A DNA stretch of 64,000 nt from Gaiellasilicea sp963730405 (GCA_963730405.1 CAVSRW010000009.1:1-64000); one strand, 5' to 3'. Positions 17,233 to 25,450 are shown, counted from the stretch's first letter. Notes: generated by a model from the letters alone, not told the origin. Translations and numbers: made by a program.

Positions 17233-18414
17233 GTGATCGAGTACGCCTCCACCCGGGCGCGGCCCCTCGGGCGCGACCACGTCGACGTCGTCGGCTTCCT
17301 CCGCCGGCTCGACTGGATCCTGCTCCTCGCCGTCGGCGCGACCGTCGCGTACGGCCTCTGGGCGGTCGCCGGGATCACCCGCTTCGACGTCGAGGGCGAC
17401 GAGAACTACTACGTCGTCCGCCAGGGGATCGCCGTCGGCCTCGGCTTCGTCGGCTTCCTCGTCGCGCTCGCGATCGACCCGGACCGCTACCGGCGGGCGC
17501 AGAAGGCGATCTTCGGCGTGACGCTGGTCGGGATGCTGCTCGTCTTCCCGCTCGCCGACGCGACGCGCGGCTCGAAGCGGTGGATCGAGCTCGGCCCCTT
17601 CCAGTTCCAGCCGTCCGAGTTCGGCAAGTTGCTCTTCGTGCTCGCTCTCGCAGGTTTCCTCGCCGACCGGGCGCGGCGGCTGCACGAGCCGAGGGTGGTG
17701 CTGCAGGCGATCGGTCTCGCGGCGATCCCGATCGCGCTCGTGTTCAAGCAGCCCGACCTCGGCACGGCCCTCGTCTACGGCGCGGCGCTCGTCGCCTGCC
17801 TCTTCGTCGCCGGGATCCGGTGGAGCCACCTCGCCCTGCTCGTCGGGACGGTGGTGCTGCTCGCCTCCAGCGTCGTCTGGTTCCTGCCCGCGGTCGGCGT
17901 CGAGGTGCTCGAGCCGTATCAGGCGGCGCGGCTCAACTTCACGAACCTCGAGGAGGATCCGGGCGGCACCGCCTACAACCAGACGCAGTCGATCACGGCC
18001 GTCGGGTCGGGTGGGCTCGACGGGCGCGGCGTCGAGGGCGCGACGCAGACTCGGCTCGACTATCTGCCCGAGCACCACACCGACTTCGTCTTCGCCGCGC
18101 TGGCGGAGCAGCGCGGCTTCTTCGGCGCCGCGCTCCTGCTCGGCCTCTACCTGCTGGTCGTCTGGCGCGGTCTGCGCGTGATCACGGTCGCCCGCGACCC
18201 ATTCGGCGCGATCGTCGCCGGCGGGATCGTGATCGCCTTCCTCTTCCAGGTCTTCGTCAACGTCGGGATGACGATGGGAATCGCGCCGGTGACCGGGATC
18301 CCGCTCCCGTTCGTCACGGTCGGCGGCTCGTCGATGGTGGTGAACATCGTCGCCATCGGCGTGCTCCAGGCGATCCACGCCCGCGGCCACGTCGGACGCA
18401 GGCGGGCGCGCTGA
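17233..18414 (+). CDS. rodA: RodA, SEDS-family peptidoglycan glycosyltransferase
   Basis: This multi-spanning SEDS polymerase makes glycan strands in the elongasome with PBP2. The 393 residues show about ten membrane helices and the family segments TRGSKRWIELGPFQFQPSEFGKL, FKQPDLGTALVYGA and LDYLPEHHTDFVFAALAEQRGFFG. The catalytic aspartate of the family lies in the long loop around YNQTQSITAVGSGG. I prefer GTG 17233 over TTG 17227 because TGAGCGAG gives better spacing. Its stop overlaps the next start (TGATG), so the DUF697-type gene is coupled. Confidence 0.95.
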   Translation: MIEYASTRARPLGRDHVDVVGFLRRLDWILLLAVGATVAYGLWAVAGITRFDVEGDENYYVVRQGIAVGLGFVGFLVALAIDPDRYRRAQKAIFGVTLVGMLLVFPLADATRGSKRWIELGPFQFQPSEFGKLLFVLALAGFLADRARRLHEPRVVLQAIGLAAIPIALVFKQPDLGTALVYGAALVACLFVAGIRWSHLALLVGTVVLLASSVVWFLPAVGVEVLEPYQAARLNFTNLEEDPGGTAYNQTQSITAVGSGGLDGRGVEGATQTRLDYLPEHHTDFVFAALAEQRGFFGAALLLGLYLLVVWRGLRVITVARDPFGAIVAGGIVIAFLFQVFVNVGMTMGIAPVTGIPLPFVTVGGSSMVVNIVAIGVLQAIHARGHVGRRRAR

Positions 18415-19199
18415 TGGCGAAGCTCAGCCCGATGACGGTGTGGAGCCTGGTCCGCGAGCTGCGCATCGCCGCCGAGGACACGAGGCCGCTGCTGATCAGC
18501 GGCCCGCTCGCGCCGCAGCTCGAGAAGGAGCTCGCCCGCGGGGCGGGGCCGGGCGCCGTGCTCGTCGACGGCCGCGTCGAGGACGCCTCCTGCCTGGTCC
18601 GCGTCCTCGCCGGTGCGCCGACGAAGGAGGACGAGGAGGCGCTGAAGGCCGCGAAGCGCGCCAAGGTGCCCGTGGTCGTCGTCCAGACCGGCACCGAGGA
18701 CTTCGACGTCCCGTACGTGCTCGCGACCGACATCGTCAAGTGCCGCCCGGGCGAGGGCTTCCCGGTCGACCAGATCGCCGCCGCGATCGCCGCCCGGCTC
18801 GGCGAGGCGGGTACCGGCCTGGCGGCGCGGCTGCCGGTGCTGCGCGAGCACCTGGCCAAGAAGCTGATCGAGTCGTTCGCGCGCAGGAACGGGATCCTCG
18901 GCGTCGCGATCTTCGTCCCCGGCGCGGACTTCCCGGTCCTGACGCTGAACCAGATCCGGCTCGTGCTCCGGCTCGCTGCGGCGCACGGAGTCGATGTCGA
19001 CCAGCAGCGGCTGCCGGAGGTGCTCGCGACCATCGGCGCGGGCTTCGGCCTTCGCGCCGCCGCGCGCCAGCTGCTCGCCGTCGTGCCGGTCGCTGGCTGG
19101 GTCGTCAAGGGCGGCGTGGCCTACGTCGGGACGCGCGCGCTCGGCGAGGCCGCGCACCGCTACTTCCAGGTCGTGACGAAGGACGAGTCGGCCGGCTAG
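18414..19199 (+). CDS. DUF697-type (YcjF-like) membrane protein at the end of the elongasome operon
   Basis: The 261-residue product has an alpha/beta N-terminal half that looks like a small-GTPase relic: RPLLISGPLAPQLEKEL, then VPVVVVQTG. It lacks a P-loop. The C-terminal half resembles DUF697: ILGVAIFVPGADFPVLTLNQIRLVLRLAAAHG, VLATIGAGFGLRAAARQLLAVVPVAGWVVKG and THRALGEAA-like ending. Two amphipathic or membrane helices lie in that half. It starts at the ATG overlapping the rodA stop, so it belongs to the elongasome operon. Role unknown; a membrane-associated partner of RodA is an inference from position. Confidence 0.72.
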   Translation: MAKLSPMTVWSLVRELRIAAEDTRPLLISGPLAPQLEKELARGAGPGAVLVDGRVEDASCLVRVLAGAPTKEDEEALKAAKRAKVPVVVVQTGTEDFDVPYVLATDIVKCRPGEGFPVDQIAAAIAARLGEAGTGLAARLPVLREHLAKKLIESFARRNGILGVAIFVPGADFPVLTLNQIRLVLRLAAAHGVDVDQQRLPEVLATIGAGFGLRAAARQLLAVVPVAGWVVKGGVAYVGTRALGEAAHRYFQVVTKDESAG

Positions 19200-19256
19200 A
19201 GGTCATCCGTCCGGTCCGGGTCCTATCGTTCGGGAAACGACCTGGAGGGAGGCGAG

Positions 19257-19451
19257 ATGGCAGGTTCCGAGCACGCGGAAGAGCTGCTTCAGATCGAAGA
19301 AGCCGACGCTTGGTTCGAGTACCTCGAGGCCACGCGGGCGCAGAACGAATCCCGCTACGCCGAGTTGGAGCCCTGGGCCTGGGCCCGCCTCTCGCAACGG
19401 CTGCGCGCCGTCCGCGCTCGCCGAGCGCGCCTGCGCCCCGCGGCCGCCTGA
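19257..19451 (+). CDS. Small hypothetical acidic/basic protein (64 aa)
   Basis: The 64-residue product has an acidic helical first half (HAEELLQIEEADAWFEYLE) and an Arg-rich C-terminus (RLRAVRARRARLRP). It has an excellent ribosome site (GGAGGGAGG ending 5 nt before the ATG) and a TATCGT hexamer about 30 nt upstream. No family is recognised. The gap that follows to rne (19452-19586) holds only the rne leader. Confidence 0.6.
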   Translation: MAGSEHAEELLQIEEADAWFEYLEATRAQNESRYAELEPWAWARLSQRLRAVRARRARLRPAAA

Positions 19452-19481
19452 CGCCCGGATCGACCCGTCTCGGCCTGCTGA

Positions 19482-19553
19482 TACCCTCCCTGCAGGCCAT
19501 GCCTACGATTTTCAGATACCCACGCAGCGCGCGACCGGCCGCATCCGCGGCCG
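19482..19553 (+). promoter_or_regulatory. rne promoter and leader hairpin
   Basis: TACCCT (19482-19487) is a likely -10. In the ~100-nt leader, CGGCCGC (19536-19542) and GCGGCCG (19547-19553) form a 7-bp stem with an ATCC loop, followed by TGTCTTT. It resembles an attenuator. A GGAG ribosome site (19576-19580) precedes the TTG start. Confidence 0.45.
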
Positions 19554-19586
19554 TGTCTTTGCGCGCGCCCACTCTAGGAGAAGCAT

Positions 19587-22386
19587 TTGTCACCCTGGTT
19601 TCGCAGGAAGAAGAAGGACACCACCGAGCAGCAGCAGGCGACGGTCGTCGCCCCGCCGGTCCCGGAGCCCGCACCGGCTGAGCAGACCCCCGCGGAGGCC
19701 CCTGCCGACGCGACAACCGATCCGAGGAAGCGCCGTCGCGGCAGCCGTGGCGGTCGCGGGCGCAAGAAGCCGGGCACGCCGGCGACCGCCGAGAAGGCGA
19801 CCGAGACCGCCGAGAAGCCCGAGCAGAAGCCGGCCCAGCAGCGGCGCGAGCGCAAGCCCGCCGAGCGGAGTCAGCGCCAGGAGCGCCGCGCCAACCAGCA
19901 GGGCAATCGCCGGCGCGTCCCGCAGAAGCGCGCACCGCTGCCGAAGGCCAAGCGCGAGCTCCTGATCTCCGTCGACATCGGCGAGCAGCGCGTCGCCATC
20001 CTCGAGGACGACCGCGTCGCCGAGGTCTACCTCGAGCGGCCCGAGCGCCGCTCGATCGCCGGCAACATCTACCTGGGCACCGTCGACAACGTCCTGCCCG
20101 GGATGGAGGCCGCGTTCGTCGAGATCGGCCTCGAGAAGAACGGCTTCCTCTACGTCGACGAGATCGTCGTGCCGGAGCTCGAGGGCAAGCGGCACGGCAA
20201 GAAGATCACCGACCTGATCGCGCGCGGCCAGCAGATCCTCGTCCAGGCGGTCAAGGACCCGATGAAGACGAAGGGCGCGCGGCTGACGACCGAGATCTCG
20301 CTCCCCGGCCGCTTCCTCGTCTTCGTTCCCCAGGGCGAAGGCCTCGGCGTCTCGCGCCGGCTCGACGACGCCGAGCGCAACCGCCTCAAGGACGTCATCA
20401 AGGGCCTGAACGTCAAGGAAGGCGGCGTCATCGTCCGCACCGCCGCCGAGGGCGCGTCCGCCGAGGACATCGAGCGCGACCTCGTCTTCCTGCAGCGTCT
20501 CTGGAAGACGATCCAGGCGCGCGCGAAGACGGCCAAGGCGCCGGCGCTCGTCTACCAGGAGGCCGAGCTGCCGCTCCGGATCGTCCGCGACCTCTTCGCC
20601 GGCGACTTCGAGAGCGCCCAGATCGACCACGAGCGCACGTACAAGCGGATCGTCGGCTACCTGAAGAAGACCTCGCCGCACATGCTCGAGCGCGTCCACC
20701 GCTACAAGGAGAAGACGCCGCTCTTCGAGGGCACCGGCGTCGACGCCGAGATCCGCTCGACGCTCAACCGCCGCGTCGACCTGCCGTCCGGCGGCTACCT
20801 GATCTTCGACTACGCCGAGGCGTTCACCGTCGTCGACGTCAACACGGGCCGCTTCGTCGGCTCGCGCTCGAAGAACTCGACCGGCCGGCTCGAGGACACG
20901 ATCACGAAGAACAACCTCGAGGCGGTGAAGGAGGTCGTGCGCCAGCTGCGGCTGCGCGACATCGGCGGCATCATCGTCATCGACTTCATCGACATGGCGA
21001 ACCCGAAGAACCGGGCGACCGTCGAGGAGGCGCTCCGCACCGAGCTCGAGCGCGACCGGACGAAGACGTACGTCGTCGAGATCTCCCCGCTCGGCCTGGT
21101 CGAGATGACGCGGCAGAACGTCACCGACGGCCCGCGCGAGATCCTGACCAAGAAGTGCCCGACCTGCGCAGGCGACGGCATCGTCGTCTCCGAGGCGTCG
21201 GCCGCGCTCGAGGTGGAGCGGCGTCTGCGGACCCTCGCCGCCGGCTCGCGCGCGCAGGCGTTCCAGGTCGAGGTGAACCCGAAGACGATGTCGCTCCTGC
21301 TCGGCAAGGGCGGCTCGCGCCTCGCGGAGATCGAGGAGGCGTCGAAGAAGCGCTTCTTCCTCGCGCCGAAGGAGGGCGTGCACTCCGACCACGCTGCCGT
21401 CCTCGCCGAGGGCAAGCTCGCCGACCTGCAGCCGCCGGCCCCCATCGCGGAGGGCACCGAGGTCAACCTGAAGCTCGTCGAGGTGGACAAGCACGACGCC
21501 GGGTCCGCGGTCGGCAAGCTGGACGGGATCGACGTCGTCGTCGGCGGCGCCGCGAAGCTCGTCGGCAAGAAGGCCAAGGTCCGGGTCGAGCGCGTGCTCG
21601 ACGGCGTCGCCTACGCGACGGCCCTGAACGGGGTCGAGGCGCCGGCGTCGCCGATCACCTTCGAGAGCGAGGCCGAGAAGCCGACCCGCGCGCCGAGCCG
21701 GGCCAAGAAGGCCGCCGAGGACGTCGAAGAGGCCGAGGACGTCGAGAAGGTCGGCGGAGGTCGAGACCGGCGAGGCCGAGGACGTCCGGCCCGACGACGA
21801 GCCCGAGGACGAGCCCGAGGAGGCGATCGAGGCCGTCGCCGACGGCGCCGAGGCCGCTCCCGCCAAGAAGAAGACGCGCCGCGGCTCCCGCGGCGGGCGC
21901 AACCGCAAGAAGAAGCCGGCGAGCACGGCGGACGGCGGCGAGGCCGAGACGGCCGAGACCGACGCTGCGACCGAACCGGACGCATCGGAGCCGGCCGCGC
22001 CGAGGATCCACGTTCCCGACCTCGAGCTCGGCGACGACAAGCCGAAGCCGGCCCGGAAGCGGACGCCGAAGCCGAAGCCGAGTGCCGCCGAGGGCGACGA
22101 GGAGGCCGCCGAGCAGGTCGCGGCCGCGGTCGCGGTCGAGGACGGCGGCGACGCGGTCGAGCCCGGGCAGGCGAAGAAGAAGACGCGGCGCGGGTCCCGC
22201 GGTGGCCGGAACCGGAAGAAGCCCGCTGGGGCCGCCGGAGCAGCGGCGACCGGTGCGGCGGTGGCCGACAACGGTGCCGAGCCGGCAGCGGCGGCGCCCG
22301 AGCCGGAGACGTCCACGAACGGCGGCGAGCCCGTCTCCGACGACTACGTCCCGATGTCGGAATGGCTCGACGACCTGGACGCCTAG
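19587..22386 (+). CDS. rne: Ribonuclease E/G, apparent frameshift in the C-terminal tail
   Basis: Endoribonuclease that processes rRNA and starts mRNA decay. About 930 residues are encoded once the frame is corrected. A basic disordered N-terminus (RKRRRGSRGGRGRKK, about 48-62) precedes an S1 domain (LLISVDIGEQRVAIL ... GFLYVDEI), the RNase core with metal-binding aspartates in FTVVDVNTGRFVG and GGIIVIDFIDM, the zinc-link CPTC and a TRAM/S1-like end. The tail repeats KKKTRRGSRGGRNRKK twice. The frame breaks at about 21756 (GTC GGC G GAG): one surplus base; after it the correct frame reads EVETGEAEDVRPDDEPED and ends at SEWLDDLDA. The uncorrected frame would give an Arg-rich tail to 22439. TTG start with GGAG. 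Confidence 0.93.
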
Positions 22387-22395
22387 TCGCTACAC
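22367..22395 (+). promoter_or_regulatory. Promoter of rplU-rpmA
   Basis: TCGACG (22367-22372) and TACACT (22390-22395) are spaced 17 bp apart. The promoter overlaps the 3' end of rne and puts the start of transcription near 22402, just before a terminator-like hairpin. Confidence 0.55.
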
Positions 22396-22405
22396 TGCAC
22401 CGGTT

Positions 22406-22427
22406 CGCGGGGCTGACCCGCGTTTTT
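22406..22427 (+). terminator. Intrinsic terminator or attenuator in the rplU leader
   Basis: CGCGGG-GCTGA-CCCGCG followed by TTTTT. The stem ends only 14 nt before the rplU ATG at 22436 and lies downstream of the TACACT promoter. It can end rne transcripts, and it can also attenuate rplU itself. Confidence 0.65.
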
Positions 22428-22435
22428 CTGCGCTT

Positions 22436-22990
22436 ATGACTCCTTACGCGATCATCTCCGTCGGCGGCAAGCAGTACCGCGTCCGCGAGGGCGAGAAGCT
22501 GCTCGTCGACCGGCTGGCGCACGGCGAGGGGAACACGTTCAACCCGACCGTGCTCCTGATCGGCGGCGACGGCGGAACCGACCTCTCGCCGAGCGCGACC
22601 GTGACGGCGCGCGTGGTCGCCGACGTCCGCGGCGACAAGATCCGGATCGGCAAGTACCGCCCGAAGAACGGCTACAAGAAGCACACCGGCTTCCGCGCCA
22701 GCCTCTCGCAGATCGAGATCGAGTCGATCGGTGCGGCGAAGAAGGCCGCCGCGAAGAAGAGCGAGGCGGCGCCCGCGAAGAAGGCCGAGGCCGCCGCTCC
22801 CGCGGACGACCGCGTCAAGGGCATGCCGTCCGGCTACGAGGAGCTGACCGTCGCGCAGATCAAGGAGCAGTCCACGGACTGGAACCGCCCGATGCTCGAG
22901 GCCGCGCTGGAGTACGAGCAGGCGCACGGCAAGCGGAAGGGCGCGATCGCCGCGATCGAGTCGGCGCTCGCAGGGAAGGAGAGCGACTAA
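22436..22990 (+). CDS. rplU: Ribosomal protein L21 with C-terminal extension
   Basis: The first ~100 residues are ordinary bL21: YAIISVGGKQYRVREGEKLLVDR, then IRIGKYRPKNGYKKHTGFR. It continues through an Ala/Lys-rich linker (AAKKAAAKKSEAAPAKKAE) into a ~50-residue helical domain, YEELTVAQIKEQSTDWNRPMLEAALEYEQAHGKRKGAIAAIESAL. That domain resembles the short SAP/HeH-like helix pairs appended to several actinobacterial proteins. The total is 184 residues versus about 103 for the usual protein. The stop overlaps the rpmA start (TAATG). Confidence 0.95.
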   Translation: MTPYAIISVGGKQYRVREGEKLLVDRLAHGEGNTFNPTVLLIGGDGGTDLSPSATVTARVVADVRGDKIRIGKYRPKNGYKKHTGFRASLSQIEIESIGAAKKAAAKKSEAAPAKKAEAAAPADDRVKGMPSGYEELTVAQIKEQSTDWNRPMLEAALEYEQAHGKRKGAIAAIESALAGKESD

Positions 22991-23262
22991 TGGCTCACAA
23001 GAAAGGCCTCGGCTCGTCGCGGAACGGCCGCGACTCCAATTCGAAGCGCCTCGGCGTCAAGATCTTCGCCGGCCAGCAGGTCAAGCCGGGCATGATCATC
23101 GTCCGCCAGCGCGGCACCCGCTTCCGCCCCGGCCCCGGCACCGACCGCGGCCGCGACGACACGATCTTCGCCGTCCGCGAGGGGATCGTCGAGTTCCGCA
23201 CCTCGGGCGAGAAGCGCTTCATCTCGGTGGCGGAAGCCCCCGAGACCGCCGACGCCAAGTAA
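22990..23262 (+). CDS. rpmA: Ribosomal protein L27
   Basis: 90-residue bL27 starting MAHKKGLGSSRNGRDSNSKRLGVKIFAGQ, with the family GTRFRPGPG and DDTIFAVREGIVEF segments. The N-terminal extension that reaches the peptidyl-transferase centre needs no cleavage here because the protein begins directly with AHKKG. The start overlaps the rplU stop by one base. The last codons and stop lie inside the first copy of a 20-bp duplication shared with the obgE upstream region. Confidence 0.97.
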   Translation: MAHKKGLGSSRNGRDSNSKRLGVKIFAGQQVKPGMIIVRQRGTRFRPGPGTDRGRDDTIFAVREGIVEFRTSGEKRFISVAEAPETADAK

Positions 23263-23327
23263 CAGACTGTTACAAGGCTCAGCGCGCTCGGCTCGGCGCG
23301 CGACGGAGCCAAGTAACAGACTGTTAC
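23259..23327. promoter_or_regulatory. Two identical 15-bp palindromes between rpmA and obgE
   Basis: GTAACAG-A-CTGTTAC is a perfect palindrome at 23259-23273 and again at 23313-23327, 54 bp apart (about five helical turns). Each lies in a 20-bp repeat that also contains the rpmA terminal codons GCCAAGTAA. The second overlaps a TTACTA/TACTAA -10-like element in front of the obgE GTG at 23340. A GC hairpin (GGCTC ... GAGCC) lies between the copies. Confidence 0.6.
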
Positions 23328-23339
23328 TAAGCTAGCTTC

Positions 23340-24533
23340 GTGTTTCACGACCGCGCCCGAATCCAGGTGACCGCCGGTCGCGGCGGCGACGGAGGGCTGA
23401 GCTTCCGGCGTGAGAAGCACGTGCCCAAGGGCGGCCCCGACGGCGGCGACGGCGGCCGCGGCGGCAGCGTCGTCCTCGTTGCCGACGCGAGTCTGCGCGA
23501 CCTCTCCTCGTTTCGCGCGAAGACGACGTTCAAGGCCGGCCGCGGCGAGCCTGGGCGCGGCGCGCGCAAGCACGGCGCCGACGGCGCGACGATCGAGCTC
23601 GCCGTGCCGGTCGGCACGCAGGCGTACGGCCCGGAGGGGGAGCTGATCGCCGACCTCGCGCGGCCCGACGCGCGGATCGTGCTCGCCCGCGGCGGCCAGG
23701 GCGGCCGCGGCAACGCCCGCTTCGCGACCGCGGTGCGCCAGACGCCGCGCTTCGCCGAGGTCGGGGAGCCGCCCGAGGAGGCGGAGGTCGAGCTGCGGCT
23801 GAAGCTGCTCGCGGACGCCGCGATGGCGGGCCTCCCGAACGCGGGCAAGTCGTCGCTCCTGCGCCGGCTCTCGAACGCGAAGCCGAAGGTCGCCGACTAC
23901 CCGTTCACGACGCTCGCGCCCGTGCTCGGGACGGTCGAGTCGCCGGACGGGGCGCAGCTGACGGTCGCCGACGTCCCCGGCCTGATCGAGGGGGCCAGCG
24001 AAGGAATCGGCCTCGGCCACGAGTTCCTGGCCCACCTCGAGCGCGCGCGGCTGCTCCTGCATGTGATCGACGCGTCCGAGGAGGACGTCGAGGAGCGCTT
24101 CCGCACGATCGACACCGAGCTCGCCCTCTACGGGGCCGGGCTCGACGAGCGGCCGCAGGCGATCGTGCTGAACAAGATCGACCTCCTGCCGGAGCCGCCC
24201 GAGTTCCCTGTCGACGACGAGCGGATCGTCGGCGTCTTCCCGGTCTCCTGTGCGACGGGCGCCGGTATCGACGAGCTGAAGCTCGCCCTGTTCCGGCTGT
24301 GTCCGGCGGCGCCCGAGCCGGCCTTCGAGGAGGCCCCGGAGCTGCCCGAGTTCCTCGAGTACCGGCCACAGCCGCCCGCGCGCCGCACCTACCGGATCTA
24401 CCGCACCGACCGCGGCTTCCGGATCGTCGGTGCAGCGCCGGAGGGCGAGGAGCTCGAAGCGGTGCTGAAGGCCGCCGGAGCCCGCAAGGGCCAGGAGGTC
24501 GAGATCGGCGAGGAGGTGCTCGAGTGGCAGTAG
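23340..24533 (+). CDS. obgE: GTPase ObgE/CgtA
   Basis: This GTPase takes part in late 50S ribosome assembly and stress signalling. The 397 residues have the glycine-rich Obg domain (RGGDGGLSFRREKHVPKGGPDGGDGGRGG), the G domain with AGLPNAGKSSLLRRLSNAKPKVADYPFTTL, the DVPGLIEGA switch II, NKIDL, and SCATGAGIDEL, and a C-terminal OCT domain (YRIYRTDRGFRIVG...). The GTG at 23340 gives the family N-terminus MFHDRARIQVTAG. The 3' end overlaps nadD by 10 nt. Confidence 0.97.
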   Translation: MFHDRARIQVTAGRGGDGGLSFRREKHVPKGGPDGGDGGRGGSVVLVADASLRDLSSFRAKTTFKAGRGEPGRGARKHGADGATIELAVPVGTQAYGPEGELIADLARPDARIVLARGGQGGRGNARFATAVRQTPRFAEVGEPPEEAEVELRLKLLADAAMAGLPNAGKSSLLRRLSNAKPKVADYPFTTLAPVLGTVESPDGAQLTVADVPGLIEGASEGIGLGHEFLAHLERARLLLHVIDASEEDVEERFRTIDTELALYGAGLDERPQAIVLNKIDLLPEPPEFPVDDERIVGVFPVSCATGAGIDELKLALFRLCPAAPEPAFEEAPELPEFLEYRPQPPARRTYRIYRTDRGFRIVGAAPEGEELEAVLKAAGARKGQEVEIGEEVLEWQ

Positions 24534-25063
24534 TCGGGATCTTCGGCGGCCGCTTCGACCCGCCGCATCTCGGCCACGTCGCGCTCGCACGGACGGCCGT
24601 CGACCGCTTCGGGATCGACGAGCTGCACGTGACGGTCGTCGCCGACGCGGCGCACAAGGCCTCGGTGGCGCCCGCGGCCGACCGGCTCGAGATGGCCCGG
24701 CTCGCCTTCGCCGAGCTCGGCGCCGACGTCGAGCTCGAGGAGCACCGCTACACCGTCGATGCGCTCGAGGCGGGCGGCTACGACGACCCCATCTTCCTGA
24801 TCGGCGCCGACGAGCTCGTCGCGCTGCCGACGTGGAAGGAGCCGGAGCGGCTGCTCGAGCTCGCGCGGCTCGGCGTCGCCACGCGCCCGGGTTACGCGCC
24901 GGCGATCGCCTCGCCGCGCATCATGCTCTTCGAGCTGGAGCCGCATCCGGTTTCCTCGTCCGAGCTCCGCGAGCGCGTGCGCAGAGGGGAGCCGATCGAC
25001 GGGCTCGTCGCGCCCGCCGTCGCCCGCTACGTCGCCGAGCACCGCCTGTACGCCCAGGATTGA
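24524..25063 (+). CDS. nadD: Nicotinate-mononucleotide adenylyltransferase
   Basis: NadD makes nicotinate adenine dinucleotide in NAD synthesis. The 179 residues carry VGIFGGRFDPPHLGHVALA with the T/HxGH nucleotidyl-transfer motif, MARLAF, FLIGADEL and the C-terminal SSSELRERVRRGEPIDGLVAPAVARYV. The GTG start lies inside the end of obgE and gives the expected N-terminus. In the usual order it is followed by rsfS. Confidence 0.96.
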   Translation: MAVVGIFGGRFDPPHLGHVALARTAVDRFGIDELHVTVVADAAHKASVAPAADRLEMARLAFAELGADVELEEHRYTVDALEAGGYDDPIFLIGADELVALPTWKEPERLLELARLGVATRPGYAPAIASPRIMLFELEPHPVSSSELRERVRRGEPIDGLVAPAVARYVAEHRLYAQD

Positions 25064-25086
25064 CGTCCGCCGTTCGCGGCTACACT
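25060..25086 (+). promoter_or_regulatory. Promoter-like element before rsfS
   Basis: TTGACG (25060-25065, overlapping the nadD stop) and TACACT (25081-25086) are spaced 15 bp. TACACT ends 7 nt before the CTG proposed as the rsfS start. Confidence 0.4.
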
Positions 25087-25093
25087 GAGAGCT

Positions 25094-25450
25094 CTGACTT
25101 CGCTCGAACAAGCACGCCGGATCGCCGCTCTCGCGAGCGAGAAGCTGGCAGAAGACGTCGTCATCCTCGACATGAGGCCCGTGTGTGTCTACACGGACTT
25201 CTTCGTGCTCGCGACCGGGCGGAACGCCCGTCAGACGAAGGCGATCTTCGACGACGTGCACGCCCAGATGAAGGCCGACGCGCAGCTGCTGCCGCGCGCC
25301 GTCGACGGGCAACAGGAGGCGGAGTGGATCATCGCCGACTACCTCGACGTCGTCCTGCACGTCTTCACCCCGGAGACCCGGGCCTTCTACCGGCTCGAGG
25401 ACCTCTGGGGCGACGTGCCCGCGGTCGACGTCGAAGCGGCGACGGCCTAG
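25094..25450 (+). CDS. rsfS: Ribosomal silencing factor RsfS, likely CTG start
   Basis: RsfS binds ribosomal protein L14 and blocks subunit joining when nutrients are short. The product shows DFFVLATGRNARQTKAIFDDVHAQMK, then EWIIADYLDVVLHVFTPETRAFYRLEDLW. The family N-terminal helix reads LEQARRIAALASEKLAEDVVILDM, upstream of the first ATG (25172). Between the in-frame nadD stop at 25061 and that ATG there is no ATG, GTG or TTG, only CTG at 25085 and 25094. I choose CTG 25094 (118 residues). If it starts at ATG 25172 the conserved helix is lost. Confidence 0.85.
   Translation: MTSLEQARRIAALASEKLAEDVVILDMRPVCVYTDFFVLATGRNARQTKAIFDDVHAQMKADAQLLPRAVDGQQEAEWIIADYLDVVLHVFTPETRAFYRLEDLWGDVPAVDVEAATA

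Noticed and set aside
15151..18390. A frame of over 1000 codons antisense to mrdA and rodA.
   Set aside because: It is Arg/Glu/Asp/Val-rich with no domain and lies fully opposite the elongasome genes.
22387..22439. The Arg-rich C-terminal extension of RNase E/G in the uncorrected frame.
   Set aside because: The other frame carries repeat motifs matching the N-terminus and ends sensibly before rplU; the extension reflects the frameshift.
24299..24523. An extended N-terminus of NadD in the open frame upstream.
   Set aside because: It overlaps the conserved obgE C-terminus; the family N-terminus begins at GTG 24524.
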